This document shows, piece after piece, positions 1 to 6,143 of a stretch of 8,418 nt of DNA. The notes below the pieces were generated by a model that saw only the letters and a program-made list of their open reading frames with translations, had not been told where the DNA came from and ran no database searches. A program made the translations under genes and the position numbers. Source of the stretch: Chloroflexota bacterium (lineage in GTDB: Bacteria > Chloroflexota > FW602-bin22 > JAMCYS01); contig JAJZQK010000113.1 in assembly GCA_021847625.1 (NCBI GenBank), positions 1 through 8,418 of the forward strand, in the 5' to 3' direction. Position 1 is the first letter of the stretch. Every line of letters begins with the position of its first letter.

Positions 1-812
1 CGGTGCAGATTGGCATCACGGCCGACGCCCGGTTTACGCTCCGGGCGCTGAACGACTACCTGTCCGCCTTCCCCCCCAAGGCGAGACGGGACCTGGCCCC
101 CTTCAAGGACTCCGTGCAGTACTTCGCCGAGAGGGACAGCTACTCGAACGCGGTGCCCATGAAGCCCCAGCGGCTCATGAGGGAGCTGCGGAAGGGCCTG
201 CCGAGGGACGCGGTGATCTTCGGGGACATGGGGAACACCTACTCCTGGATTCTGCGGTACTTCCAGTCCTACCCGGAAGGGATGAACTTCCTGCCCTCCG
301 GGCTGGCCTGCATGGGGTCGGCCGTGGCGGCCGCCATCGGCGCCAAACTGGGGAAGCCGGAGGCGCCCGTCGTCTGCATCTGCGGCGATGGGGACTTCCT
401 TATGACGGGAATGGAAGTGCTGACCGCCGTGCAGTACGGCATCCCCGTCATCTGGGTGATACTGAAGAACAACCGCCTGGGGGCCATCTACGACGTCCAG
501 GCCTTGTCCTACCAGGGCAGGTACTCCGCGAGCACGTTCCGAGACATCGATTTCTCGGCCATCGCCAGGGCGTTCGGCGCCCACGGCTTCAAGGCGGAGA
601 AGCCGGACGACGTCGTCCCGGCCCTGAAGGCCGCCCTCGAGGCGGATGGGCCGGCGGTGCTGGAGGCGGTCGTTGATCCCGACGAGAAGTTCCCGCTGAC
701 GAGGAGGGCGACGGCGATGAAGGACTCCCTCGGGCTGCCCAAGGTGATGGACTCCATCTCCAAGGACAGCATCAGCGCGCTCCTGAAGATGTTCGCGAAC
801 AGGGAGGCGTAG
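1..812 (+). CDS. Thiamine-diphosphate-dependent enzyme, acetolactate synthase-like (C-terminal part, 5' cut by window edge)
   Basis: The frame is open from the left edge (first whole codon at base 3) to the TAG at 810-812, giving 269 residues, about half of a normal enzyme of 530-600. It holds the end of the central domain and the whole C-terminal ThDP-binding domain. The ThDP/Mg motif starts with GDG at residues 128-130 and ends with NN at 156-157, the spacing usual for the family. Around residues 100-117, the SGLACMGSAVAAAIGAKLG stretch matches the SGGLGTMG...AAIGAKLA block of acetolactate synthase and pyruvate oxidase. The catalytic Glu lies in the missing N-terminal domain. Enzymes of this family decarboxylate a 2-oxo acid and pass the two-carbon unit to an acceptor. 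The substrate cannot be told from this half: acetolactate synthase, pyruvate oxidase and oxalyl-CoA or benzoylformate decarboxylase relatives all fit. No small regulatory subunit follows, which argues mildly against a housekeeping ilvB. The first GTG in frame (base 3) is not the real start. Confidence 0.88.
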   Translation, partial: VQIGITADARFTLRALNDYLSAFPPKARRDLAPFKDSVQYFAERDSYSNAVPMKPQRLMRELRKGLPRDAVIFGDMGNTYSWILRYFQSYPEGMNFLPSGLACMGSAVAAAIGAKLGKPEAPVVCICGDGDFLMTGMEVLTAVQYGIPVIWVILKNNRLGAIYDVQALSYQGRYSASTFRDIDFSAIARAFGAHGFKAEKPDDVVPALKAALEADGPAVLEAVVDPDEKFPLTRRATAMKDSLGLPKVMDSISKDSISALLKMFANREA

Positions 813-1004
813 CAGCCGTCCGGGGCATTGGCCATCTGCCAAAGGCTCCGAGGCATGTCTCTCACGGTGGCCGGACCCGGCCGCCCTCTCTTTGTCGCTC
901 GCGGCCGTGCGGCTTGGTGCGCAAATTGCACCTACCCCTTCGTGGCAGGGGCCCAACGGCGTAACGCGGCACCGGCATCCGGCGGGATCTGCCGCAGACG
1001 CACT

Positions 1005-1028
1005 GCCCGCTGTCCCGGGGCAGCGGGC
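1005..1028. repeat. Perfect 8-bp inverted repeat (hairpin) upstream of polX
   Basis: GCCCGCTG (1005-1012) and CAGCGGGC (1021-1028) are exact reverse complements around an 8-base loop. A T-G wobble and a C-G pair extend the stem to 1003/1030. No T-run follows, so it is not a classical intrinsic terminator. It could be a Rho-type or structural hairpin in the mRNA, or a DNA operator. It sits 3 bases before the next palindrome. Confidence 0.5.
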
Positions 1029-1031
1029 GGC

Positions 1032-1062
1032 CGCCAACGTTGGCGTCAATCTACATTGTAGA
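1032..1062. promoter_or_regulatory. Two adjacent palindromes, possible operator for polX
   Basis: CGCCAACGTTGGCG (1032-1045) is a perfect 14-bp palindrome. Four bases later TCTACA-T-TGTAGA (1050-1062) is a perfect 6+6 dyad around one base. Both lie about 55-85 bases upstream of the proposed polX start, where a repressor or activator would bind. The TACA/TGTA halves recall sites of the BlaI/CopY winged-helix family, but the spacer here is one base rather than two, so no regulator is assigned. The AT-rich step in otherwise GC-rich DNA also suits a promoter region. Confidence 0.4.
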
Positions 1063-1103
1063 CGAACGAGAGGGCTCCTCGCAGAGCGGGAGTTCCGGGT
1101 GCC

Positions 1104-1109
1104 GGAGGT
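1104..1109 (+). promoter_or_regulatory. Shine-Dalgarno GGAGGT that decides an ATT start for polX
   Basis: GGAGGT at 1104-1109 lies 6 bases before the ATT at 1116, which is optimal spacing. The polX frame has no ATG, GTG or TTG between the upstream stop (TAG 1059-1061) and ATG 1233, while PolX homology starts right at this ATT. The GTG at 1111 is out of frame. Confidence 0.7.
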
Positions 1110-1115
1110 AGTGCC

Positions 1116-2846
1116 ATTCGAAACACAGAGGTTGCCGCCCTCCTGGAGGGCATCGCCAACCTGCTCGAGATCAAGGGGGAGAACCCTTTCAAGATCAGGG
1201 CGTACCACGAGGCGGCCAGGCACATAGAGACGATGGCCGAGGACATCGCCACCGTGCACGAGCGGGGCAGGCTGCAGGAAATACCGGGCGTGGGCGAATC
1301 CATCGCGGCCAAGATCGACGAGTACCTGCGCACCGGCAGGCTCGGCTACTACGAGGAGCTCAAGGAGCAGATCGCCCCCGGGCTTGGCGATCTGCTCGAA
1401 GTGCCCGGCGTGGGCCCGCAGCGGGCCAAGCTGATCCACGAGCACCTGGGCATCACCACGACCCAGGAACTGGAGGCGGCGGCGGCCGAGCATAGGCTCA
1501 GGACGCTGCCCGGCATCCGCGAGAAGACCGAGGACAAGATTCTGCGCGAGGTGCGGCGCTACCAGCAGCGCACCCGGCGCCTGCTCCTCGGGGTGGCCCT
1601 GCCAGCGGCGGAGCAGGTCGTCGGGATGCTGAAGGGGCACCGGGCCGTGCGGCGAATCGACCCTGCCGGCAGTATCCGTCGGATGAAGGAGACCATAGGC
1701 GACATTGACGTCCTCGTCGCCTCCGAGGACCCCGAGGCGGCGGCCGATGCCTTCACTTCCTTGCCGATCGTGAAGGAGGTTCTGGCCAAGGGGCCGACCC
1801 GCTCCAGCATCCTCAGCCAGGGCAATCTCCAGATAGATCTCAGGGTCATCAACCCTGACGTATACGGCGCCGCCCTCCAGTATTTCACCGGCTCGAAGGC
1901 CCACAACATCACCCTCCGTGAGCTGGCTATCCAGAAGGGCCTCAAACTCAGCGAATACGGCCTGTTCGAGGCCCGCTCCGGCCGCCGGATCGCGGGCGCG
2001 AGCGAGGAGGAGGTCTACCGGGCGCTCGGGATGGCCTGGATCCCGCCCGAGCTGCGGGAGGACGGCGGCGAGATCGAGGCGGCGCTGAAGGGCCGCCTGC
2101 CGGACCTGCTCGAGGAAAGGGACCTCCGCGGCGACCTGCACCTCCACACGAACTGGAGCGATGGCGTGGACTCGCTGGAGGTGATGGCCGAGGCGGCCCG
2201 GGCCCGTGGCTACGAGTACCTGGCGATCACCGACCATTCGATTGGCCTGGGGGTCGCCAAGGGGCTATCGGTGGCGCGCATTCGCGAGCAGCGGCGGGCG
2301 ATCAGCCGGCTCAACGCCCGCTATGCCCCCTTCCGCCTTCTACACGGCATCGAGGTCGACATAAGGGCCGACGGCACGCTCGACTACGAGGACGACGTGC
2401 TGAAGGAGTTCGACATCGTCACCGCTTCCATCCACAGCGCGTTCGACCAATCGAGCGAGAAGATGACGGCGCGCATCCTCAAGGCCATCCGGAACCCGTT
2501 CGTGCACATTCTCAATCACCCTCGTGGTCTGCTGATTGGCAAGAGGGAGGGCTATGCCGTCGATCTCGAGGCCGTGATTCGCGAGGCCGCTCGCGTCGGG
2601 ACCGCGCTGGAGATAAACAGCCAGCCCGACCGGCTGGACCTGGACGGGGTATGGGCCCGAAGGGCGAAGGACCTAGGGGCGACCCTGGCGATAGACAGCG
2701 ACGCTCACAGCCGGGCCCAGCTCGCCTTCGTCCGCTACGGTGCGGCCACCGCCCGGCGGGGATGGCTGGAGAAGAGGGACGTGCTGAATGCGCTCCCGCT
2801 CGACGAATTGCGTCAGCGGCTTCACGCTATGCGCAGGGCCGCCTGA
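1116..2846 (+). CDS. polX: DNA polymerase/3'-5' exonuclease PolX, proposed ATT start
   Basis: This is a bacterial family-X DNA polymerase with a C-terminal PHP phosphoesterase domain. It fills short gaps in base-excision repair and proofreads with the PHP exonuclease. The product is 576 residues from ATT 1116, the usual length (about 570). The N-terminus (residues 1-40) has the family-typical LLEIKGENPFKIRAYHEAAR stretch. Helix-hairpin-helix motifs lie near 53-71 (IPGVGESIA), 93-112 (VPGVGPQRA) and 128-144. The palm carries GSIRR at 185-189 and catalytic D196, D198 and D241, with FTGSKAHN at 257-264. The PHP domain keeps nine metal ligands: H342, H344, D349, H374, E413, H440, H468, D529 and H531. 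Starting at the first ATG (1233) would remove 39 conserved residues. The gene has its own upstream dyads and is separated from RNase J by 206 bases. The identity is very secure. The ATT start is inferred from Shine-Dalgarno spacing and homology. Confidence 0.95.
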   Translation: MRNTEVAALLEGIANLLEIKGENPFKIRAYHEAARHIETMAEDIATVHERGRLQEIPGVGESIAAKIDEYLRTGRLGYYEELKEQIAPGLGDLLEVPGVGPQRAKLIHEHLGITTTQELEAAAAEHRLRTLPGIREKTEDKILREVRRYQQRTRRLLLGVALPAAEQVVGMLKGHRAVRRIDPAGSIRRMKETIGDIDVLVASEDPEAAADAFTSLPIVKEVLAKGPTRSSILSQGNLQIDLRVINPDVYGAALQYFTGSKAHNITLRELAIQKGLKLSEYGLFEARSGRRIAGASEEEVYRALGMAWIPPELREDGGEIEAALKGRLPDLLEERDLRGDLHLHTNWSDGVDSLEVMAEAARARGYEYLAITDHSIGLGVAKGLSVARIREQRRAISRLNARYAPFRLLHGIEVDIRADGTLDYEDDVLKEFDIVTASIHSAFDQSSEKMTARILKAIRNPFVHILNHPRGLLIGKREGYAVDLEAVIREAARVGTALEINSQPDRLDLDGVWARRAKDLGATLAIDSDAHSRAQLAFVRYGAATARRGWLEKRDVLNALPLDELRQRLHAMRRAA

Positions 2847-2945
2847 AACAGCGCGTGACGAGGAAACACGAGGTTCCCCGCCAATGCTGGCCGAACCATT
2901 CCCTGCTGGCGACCCCGGTTGCTTTTGGTTCTCCCGCGGCCGGCC

Positions 2946-2973
2946 CTCGTGCCCCCTGGTGAGCGGGCACGAG
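2946..2973 (+). terminator. 9-bp hairpin between polX and RNase J, possible terminator
   Basis: CTCGTGCCC (2946-2954) and GGGCACGAG (2965-2973) pair perfectly around a 10-base loop, about 100 bases after the polX stop. The tail is TATTGCCC with no real T-run, so it would be a weak or factor-dependent terminator. It could instead be a structure in the RNase J leader. The rest of 2847-3052 shows no gene and no clear promoter. A smaller stem, CCTCG/CGAGG at 3020-3039, lies directly before the RNase J ribosome binding site. Confidence 0.4.
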
Positions 2974-3052
2974 TATTGCCCGGCTACATCAGAGAACGTC
3001 AGGCCTTGCCCTGCCCAACCCTCGGGGGCCGGGGCGAGGCCGGAAAGGGATT

Positions 3053-4711
3053 ATGGCCGAGATGAGACTGCGTGTCATCGCCCTGGGCGGTATCAGAGAG
3101 ATCGGGAAGAACTCTACCGCCGTGGAGTACGGGAGTCAGATGGTGCTCGTCGACGCCGGGGTGAAGTTCCCGGAGGAAGAGCTCCGCGGCATAGACCTCC
3201 TGGTACCCGACGTATCATACATCCAGCAGCGCCGCGACCATTTGCGCGCGCTCCTCCTTACCCACGGGCACGAGGACCACATCGGTGCCGTGGCCTATAT
3301 CCTGCCCCTCCTTGCCGGCGACCGGCCATTGCCGATCTACGGTAGCCCTCTCACCGTCGGCTTCGTGCGGGAGAGGTTGCGTGAGCATCGTATCGAGCGG
3401 CTCGCCGATCTGAGGCCGGTCGAACCGCGCAAGAGGTACCAAATCGGCCGTTTCGGTGCCGAGTTCTTCCGGGTTGCCCACAGCATCCCCGATAGCATGG
3501 CGATAGCCTTGCACACCCCCATCGGCGCGCTCTTCTTCACCGGCGACTTCAAGCTGGACCAGAAATTACCGCCGAACCGGCGTACGGACCTTGAGGGGAT
3601 CGCGGCCCTCGGCGAGGCCGGCGTGCTTGCGCTGCTTTCGGATGCCACCAGATCTGAGAGGCCCGGCGCGACGCCATCAGAGCGCGTGGTGACAGAGGAG
3701 CTCGACTCCATAATCAGGACGGCCCCCGGCCGCGTGATCATCTCAACCTTCGCCTCGAATATCGCTCGTCTTGGCGACGTGCTCCGCGCGGCGGGTCACC
3801 TCGGCCGGCGGGCGGCTCTCGTGGGGCGGAGCATAGAGCAGAACGGGCGCGTGGCTATGGCTCTCGGCTACCTACCGGCCGATGCTCCTCTATCGTCGGT
3901 GGAAGAGGTTCTCCGCTTGCCAAAGCGTCGCCAGCTACTGCTGACCACCGGCAGCCAAGGTGAGGCCACGGCTGCCCTCAGCCGCATGGCGACCGGTATG
4001 CACCCGCGTGTGCGCATAGTGGAGGGAGACACGGTGATCATCTCGGCCACACCCGTGCCGGGGAACGAGGAGACCGTGGCCCAGACCATCGACGCGCTGT
4101 TCGAGCAGGGGGCGCGTGTCATCTACCCGGAGCTCGACCCGCGCGTCCACGTTTCCGGCCACGCCAGCCGGGACGAGCTGCGGCAGATGATCCGGTCGGT
4201 GCGGCCGCGTTTCGTGGTCCCCATCCATGGGGAGTACCGCCACCTGGTGCTCTTCAGCGATCTTTGCCGGGAGGAGGGCATCGGTCCGGACAGAGTGTAC
4301 CTGCCGCAGCTGGGGCAGCCGCTGGAGTTCGACCGGACGGGGGCCAGGCGGGGGCGGCCCGTACCCTCCGGCACGCTTCTGGTGGATCGACTCGAAGTGG
4401 GCGGTCGCGAGCGGGTGGTCCTGCGACGGGAGGGGGAGATGGCTGAGAGCGGGGTCGTGCTCGCGGCGGTGGTGATCGATCGGGAGAGCGGGCGCCTCGT
4501 GGGCGATCCAACGCTGACGGCGAAGGGCTTCCCCGCCGACAGCCAACTCGAGGTGGCGACGCAGGCCCTGCGGCGCGAGTTGTCGCGGGGGCGGCGCGGC
4601 CAGCCGGCGTACGGCGACCTGGTTGAGCGGACGAAGCAATCAGTCGGTCGCTCGATCTACCGGACGATGCATAAGCGTCCACTCATCATACCCATGGTCG
4701 CCGAGGTTTAG
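3053..4711 (+). CDS. rnj: Ribonuclease J (MBL/beta-CASP, 5'-3' exo- and endoribonuclease)
   Basis: RNase J matures and degrades RNA in the cytoplasm. It cuts internally and, on 5'-monophosphate ends, digests 5' to 3', releasing nucleoside monophosphates. The 552 residues match the family length (about 555). The metallo-beta-lactamase domain begins with ALGGIREIGKN (10-20), followed by DAGVKFPEEEL near 34-44. The metal motif HGHEDH is at 71-76, with H143 in VAHSIPDS and D165 in TGDFKLD. The beta-CASP part shows STFASNIAR (231-239) and SGHAS (368-372), and then H392 in HGEYRH. The C-terminal domain ends with the typical KRPLIIPMVAEV. The start ATG 3053 has GGAAAGG four bases upstream; ATG 3062 is a possible alternative three codons in. 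The next gene starts 20 bases after the stop, so the two are probably cotranscribed. No RNase E appears in the window, but that says little about the genome. Confidence 0.96.
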   Translation: MAEMRLRVIALGGIREIGKNSTAVEYGSQMVLVDAGVKFPEEELRGIDLLVPDVSYIQQRRDHLRALLLTHGHEDHIGAVAYILPLLAGDRPLPIYGSPLTVGFVRERLREHRIERLADLRPVEPRKRYQIGRFGAEFFRVAHSIPDSMAIALHTPIGALFFTGDFKLDQKLPPNRRTDLEGIAALGEAGVLALLSDATRSERPGATPSERVVTEELDSIIRTAPGRVIISTFASNIARLGDVLRAAGHLGRRAALVGRSIEQNGRVAMALGYLPADAPLSSVEEVLRLPKRRQLLLTTGSQGEATAALSRMATGMHPRVRIVEGDTVIISATPVPGNEETVAQTIDALFEQGARVIYPELDPRVHVSGHASRDELRQMIRSVRPRFVVPIHGEYRHLVLFSDLCREEGIGPDRVYLPQLGQPLEFDRTGARRGRPVPSGTLLVDRLEVGGRERVVLRREGEMAESGVVLAAVVIDRESGRLVGDPTLTAKGFPADSQLEVATQALRRELSRGRRGQPAYGDLVERTKQSVGRSIYRTMHKRPLIIPMVAEV

Positions 4712-4720
4712 CGAGCGCAA

Positions 4721-4726
4721 GGGAGG
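4721..4726 (+). promoter_or_regulatory. Shine-Dalgarno GGGAGG selecting ATG 4732 for the kinase gene
   Basis: GGGAGG at 4721-4726 ends 5 bases before ATG 4732. The in-frame GTG at 4726 overlaps the Shine-Dalgarno itself and cannot be used together with it. The kinase therefore starts two codons later than the longest open frame. Confidence 0.8.
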
Positions 4727-4731
4727 TGCAT

Positions 4732-5460
4732 ATGGTCTTGAGCATAGGGCTGCTGGGTCCGCCCGGGTGCGGCAAGACGGTCCAATCGGTAAGGCTTTCC
4801 CATTACTACCACCTGGTGCACATCGCGGCCGGCGGTCTGCTGCGGGCGGAGGTGGCCGCGGGCACTCCTCTGGGTCGGGCCGCGGCGGAGCACCTGGCGC
4901 GGGGCCGGCTAGTGCCGGGCGACCTGGTCTTGGGGATAGTGCGCCACCGGCTGCTCGAAGCGGATACTCAGGAGGGGTTCGTCCTTGACGGCTTCCCCCG
5001 TAAGCTATCAGAGGCGCGAGCGACCGACCTTATGTTCTCCGACCTCGGAACGCGGCTTGCCTGGGTGTTCTTCTTGCGGGTGCCTGATGAGACGGCATTG
5101 GACCGTACCGTGACGCGGTTGGTCTGCCCGGATTGCGGGGCGGTCTTCAATGCCAAGTACAAGCGACCCATCCCCGGCGAAATCTGCCCCGCGTGCAGGA
5201 GCGTATTGCACGCCACGGGCGATGGCCGGGTGCAGTGTGAGGTCTGTGGGCGACCGATCGGACCGCGCCCGGACGACCGCCTGGAGATCGTGCGCGACCG
5301 CCTGGCCGAGTATCGTCGTGAGACGGAATCGGTGATCGATTACTACAGGGCCGAGGGCATATTGGAGGAGATCGACGCCACCGCTGACGAAGACGAGGTA
5401 TTCCTGCGAATCCTCGACCGCCTAGGAGAGCGGAGGCCCGGGCTCGGAGCGGCATCGTAG
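4732..5460 (+). CDS. adk: Adenylate kinase-family nucleoside monophosphate kinase with extended zinc LID
   Basis: Adenylate kinases transfer phosphate between ATP and AMP in the cytoplasm. This protein has 242 residues against the usual 212-220. The P-loop is GPPGCGKT (9-16), where most homologues have GKGTQ. LDGFPR is at 85-90. R129 and R179 (in RPDD), R190 and the IDYY segment match the phosphate-binding and C-terminal parts of the family. The LID has CxxC pairs at C132/C135 and C152/C155, as in zinc-binding adenylate kinases of Gram-positive bacteria. A third pair, C169/C172, lies in an insertion of roughly 15-20 residues. The AMP-site block is HIAAGGLLR (30-38) instead of the usual ISTGDMLR, and the Gln after the FPR motif is E94. 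It lies 20 bases after RNase J, in a likely operon. A second, canonical adk may exist elsewhere in the genome, for example beside secY, so this copy may have another NMP preference. The family is sure; exact substrate is not. Confidence 0.85.
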   Translation: MVLSIGLLGPPGCGKTVQSVRLSHYYHLVHIAAGGLLRAEVAAGTPLGRAAAEHLARGRLVPGDLVLGIVRHRLLEADTQEGFVLDGFPRKLSEARATDLMFSDLGTRLAWVFFLRVPDETALDRTVTRLVCPDCGAVFNAKYKRPIPGEICPACRSVLHATGDGRVQCEVCGRPIGPRPDDRLEIVRDRLAEYRRETESVIDYYRAEGILEEIDATADEDEVFLRILDRLGERRPGLGAAS

Positions 5461-5678
5461 CCGACCGCACTCTCCTCGACGGCGGCCGGAAGGCTAGCAG
5501 GGCCGGAATTGACGGGCGCTCGGGACTCGCCCGGTCGCGTGCGGCCTCGTTTGCCGTGTCGCAGAGCGCTTAGTGGATCACAGGCCCAGGGGCAGTTCCT
5601 AAGCCACTCTCAGAGGCACAATCGGGCGATGACCCAAGGCGGCAGGTCGTGGACGCTACCGGCCAGGGACAGCCGCCG
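5461..5678. other. Gene-free spacer after the kinase gene
   Basis: I see no coding sequence here. CGGGCG/CGCCCG (5513-5533, 9-base loop) is a short hairpin about 50 bases after the kinase stop without a T-run, so at best a poor terminator. GCTTAG/CTAAGC (5568-5604) is a 6-bp inverted repeat with a 25-base loop of doubtful meaning. Short open frames such as 5509-5754 (+) lack a ribosome binding site and resemble nothing I know. Confidence 0.5.
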
Positions 5679-5933
5679 TCAGCTCGCCAACACCCGGGGC
5701 ACCTCCGGCGGCTCGTTCATGGGCCGCGCGTCCTCGCGTAGTTGGACCACATAGTCGACGACATCCGTCTTCAGGCTCAGCTCTTGGGCGGCGTCGTCCG
5801 GCGGCATCCGGCGTTCCAGACGCTAGAGGATGCGGTCGAGAGTGGTGTAATCCAGCCCTATCGCCTCCTCGTCGTTTATGCCGGGAAAGAGGTTGGGGGA
5901 AGGTACCTTCATTATGGTTTTGTCACCTACACT
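5679..5933 (-). pseudogene. nadE: Remnant of NAD synthetase C-terminus (nadE), broken by TAG
   Basis: Read on the - strand, one frame from about 5933 down to the TGA at 5679-5681 gives about 36 residues, a TAG (5823-5825) and 47 more residues. The first part contains MKVPSPNLFPGINDEEAIGL followed by DYTTLDRIL, closely matching the PPSxxLxPGxTDExxxGxxYxxLDxIL block near the end of NAD synthetase. After the stop, RLERRMPPDDAAQEL and then EPPEVPRV fit the family's last helices and tail, although the KR of the usual HKR motif is lost. NAD synthetase amidates nicotinic acid adenine dinucleotide to NAD. The roughly 170-200 residues that should precede this, including the ATP-binding SGGxDS loop, are absent: the - strand to the right (5934-6095) hits stops and shows no similarity. 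This looks like the tail of a deleted gene. I recognise it from memory of the motif, without an alignment. Confidence 0.65.
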
Positions 5934-6021
5934 CTGTTCACGGCTCGCGTCCCCGCTTGAGGGTCGGTTAGCATGCCGTGAACGTCACCTCCTGACTGGG
6001 GCGTCCCAACGCTAGCCGAAG

Positions 6022-6075
6022 ATTGTCTGGCCGCCTGGCTTGTGCTACAGTGTACCCCGTAGCTGGACAGACAAT
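6022..6075. repeat. Dyad ATTGTCTG / CAGACAAT flanking the NHL promoter
   Basis: ATTGTCTG (6022-6029) and CAGACAAT (6068-6075) are perfect reverse complements. The similarity continues inward, imperfectly, as GCCGCCT against the complement TCCAGCT. The left arm covers the -35 and the right arm lies about 10-17 bases after the predicted start. Two half-sites 46 bases apart around a promoter fit a repressor that bridges or occludes RNA polymerase. The left arm would not be in the transcript, so this is a DNA signal rather than an RNA hairpin. Confidence 0.45.
6023..6051 (+). promoter_or_regulatory. Sigma70-type promoter for the NHL-repeat gene
   Basis: TTGTCT (6023-6028, 4 of 6 to TTGACA) and TACAGT (6046-6051, 4 of 6 to TATAAT) are separated by exactly 17 bases. 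TGC directly before the -10 makes an extended -10. Transcription would start near 6058. The position and the local drop in GC support it. Confidence 0.55.
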
Positions 6076-6131
6076 GCGCCGATTGCCGTGCGCAGGTGTT
6101 GGCGTTATTTGGGAGATTGGCAAAGGCTAAG

Positions 6132-6137
6132 AGGAGG
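6132..6137 (+). promoter_or_regulatory. Shine-Dalgarno AGGAGG selecting a TTG start
   Basis: AGGAGG at 6132-6137 is followed after 6 bases by TTG 6144, in frame with the NHL protein. It is the strongest ribosome binding site in the area and overrides the upstream GTG at 6096. Confidence 0.8.
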
Positions 6138-6143
6138 TTCACA

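Larger units (their letters stand above)
813..1115. other. Intergenic region between the ThDP enzyme and polX
   Basis: I find no credible gene in these roughly 300 bases. Just after the upstream stop are two weak hairpins: TTGGC/GCCAA at 828-842, and GGCCGG-AC-CCGGCC at 869-882 followed by the pyrimidine-rich CCCTCTCTTT. The second could serve as a poor terminator for the ThDP gene. The right half holds three strong inverted repeats (listed separately) and the polX ribosome binding site. I could not find a convincing -35/-10 pair for polX. Short open frames at 828-1061 and 892-1227 have no ribosome binding site and low-complexity products, and the second runs into polX out of frame. Confidence 0.6.
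5934..6143. other. Upstream region and leader of the NHL-repeat gene
   Basis: This stretch has no supported gene. It contains the promoter and flanking dyad described separately, then a leader of about 85 bases from the predicted transcription start (near 6058) to the TTG start codon. A frame open from GTG 6096 runs into the NHL gene, but that GTG has no Shine-Dalgarno and its extra 16 residues are not part of the propeller. Confidence 0.5.

Noticed and set aside
1111..1113. GTG 1111 as the polX start
   Set aside because: It is out of frame and its product (MPFETQRLPP) is unlike PolX; the spacing to GGAGGT is only one base.
3935..4639. - strand open frame of 234 codons inside RNase J
   Set aside because: Pro/Arg/His-rich antisense of a conserved RNase J; no start signals.
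5568..5604. GCTTAG/CTAAGC inverted repeat as a mobile-element end or terminator
   Set aside because: Only 6 bp with a 25-base loop, no T-run, no transposase and no target duplication seen.
5823..5825. TAG in the nadE remnant as a recoded (pyrrolysine-like) codon
   Set aside because: The N-terminal part of the gene is missing as well, so decay is the simpler explanation.
5742..5960. + strand frame of 72 codons between the kinase and NHL genes
   Set aside because: No Shine-Dalgarno. It is the complement of the NAD synthetase remnant, which explains why the frame is partly open.
6096..6098. GTG 6096 as the start of the NHL-repeat gene
   Set aside because: No Shine-Dalgarno; TTG 6144 has AGGAGG at ideal distance and fits the propeller boundary.
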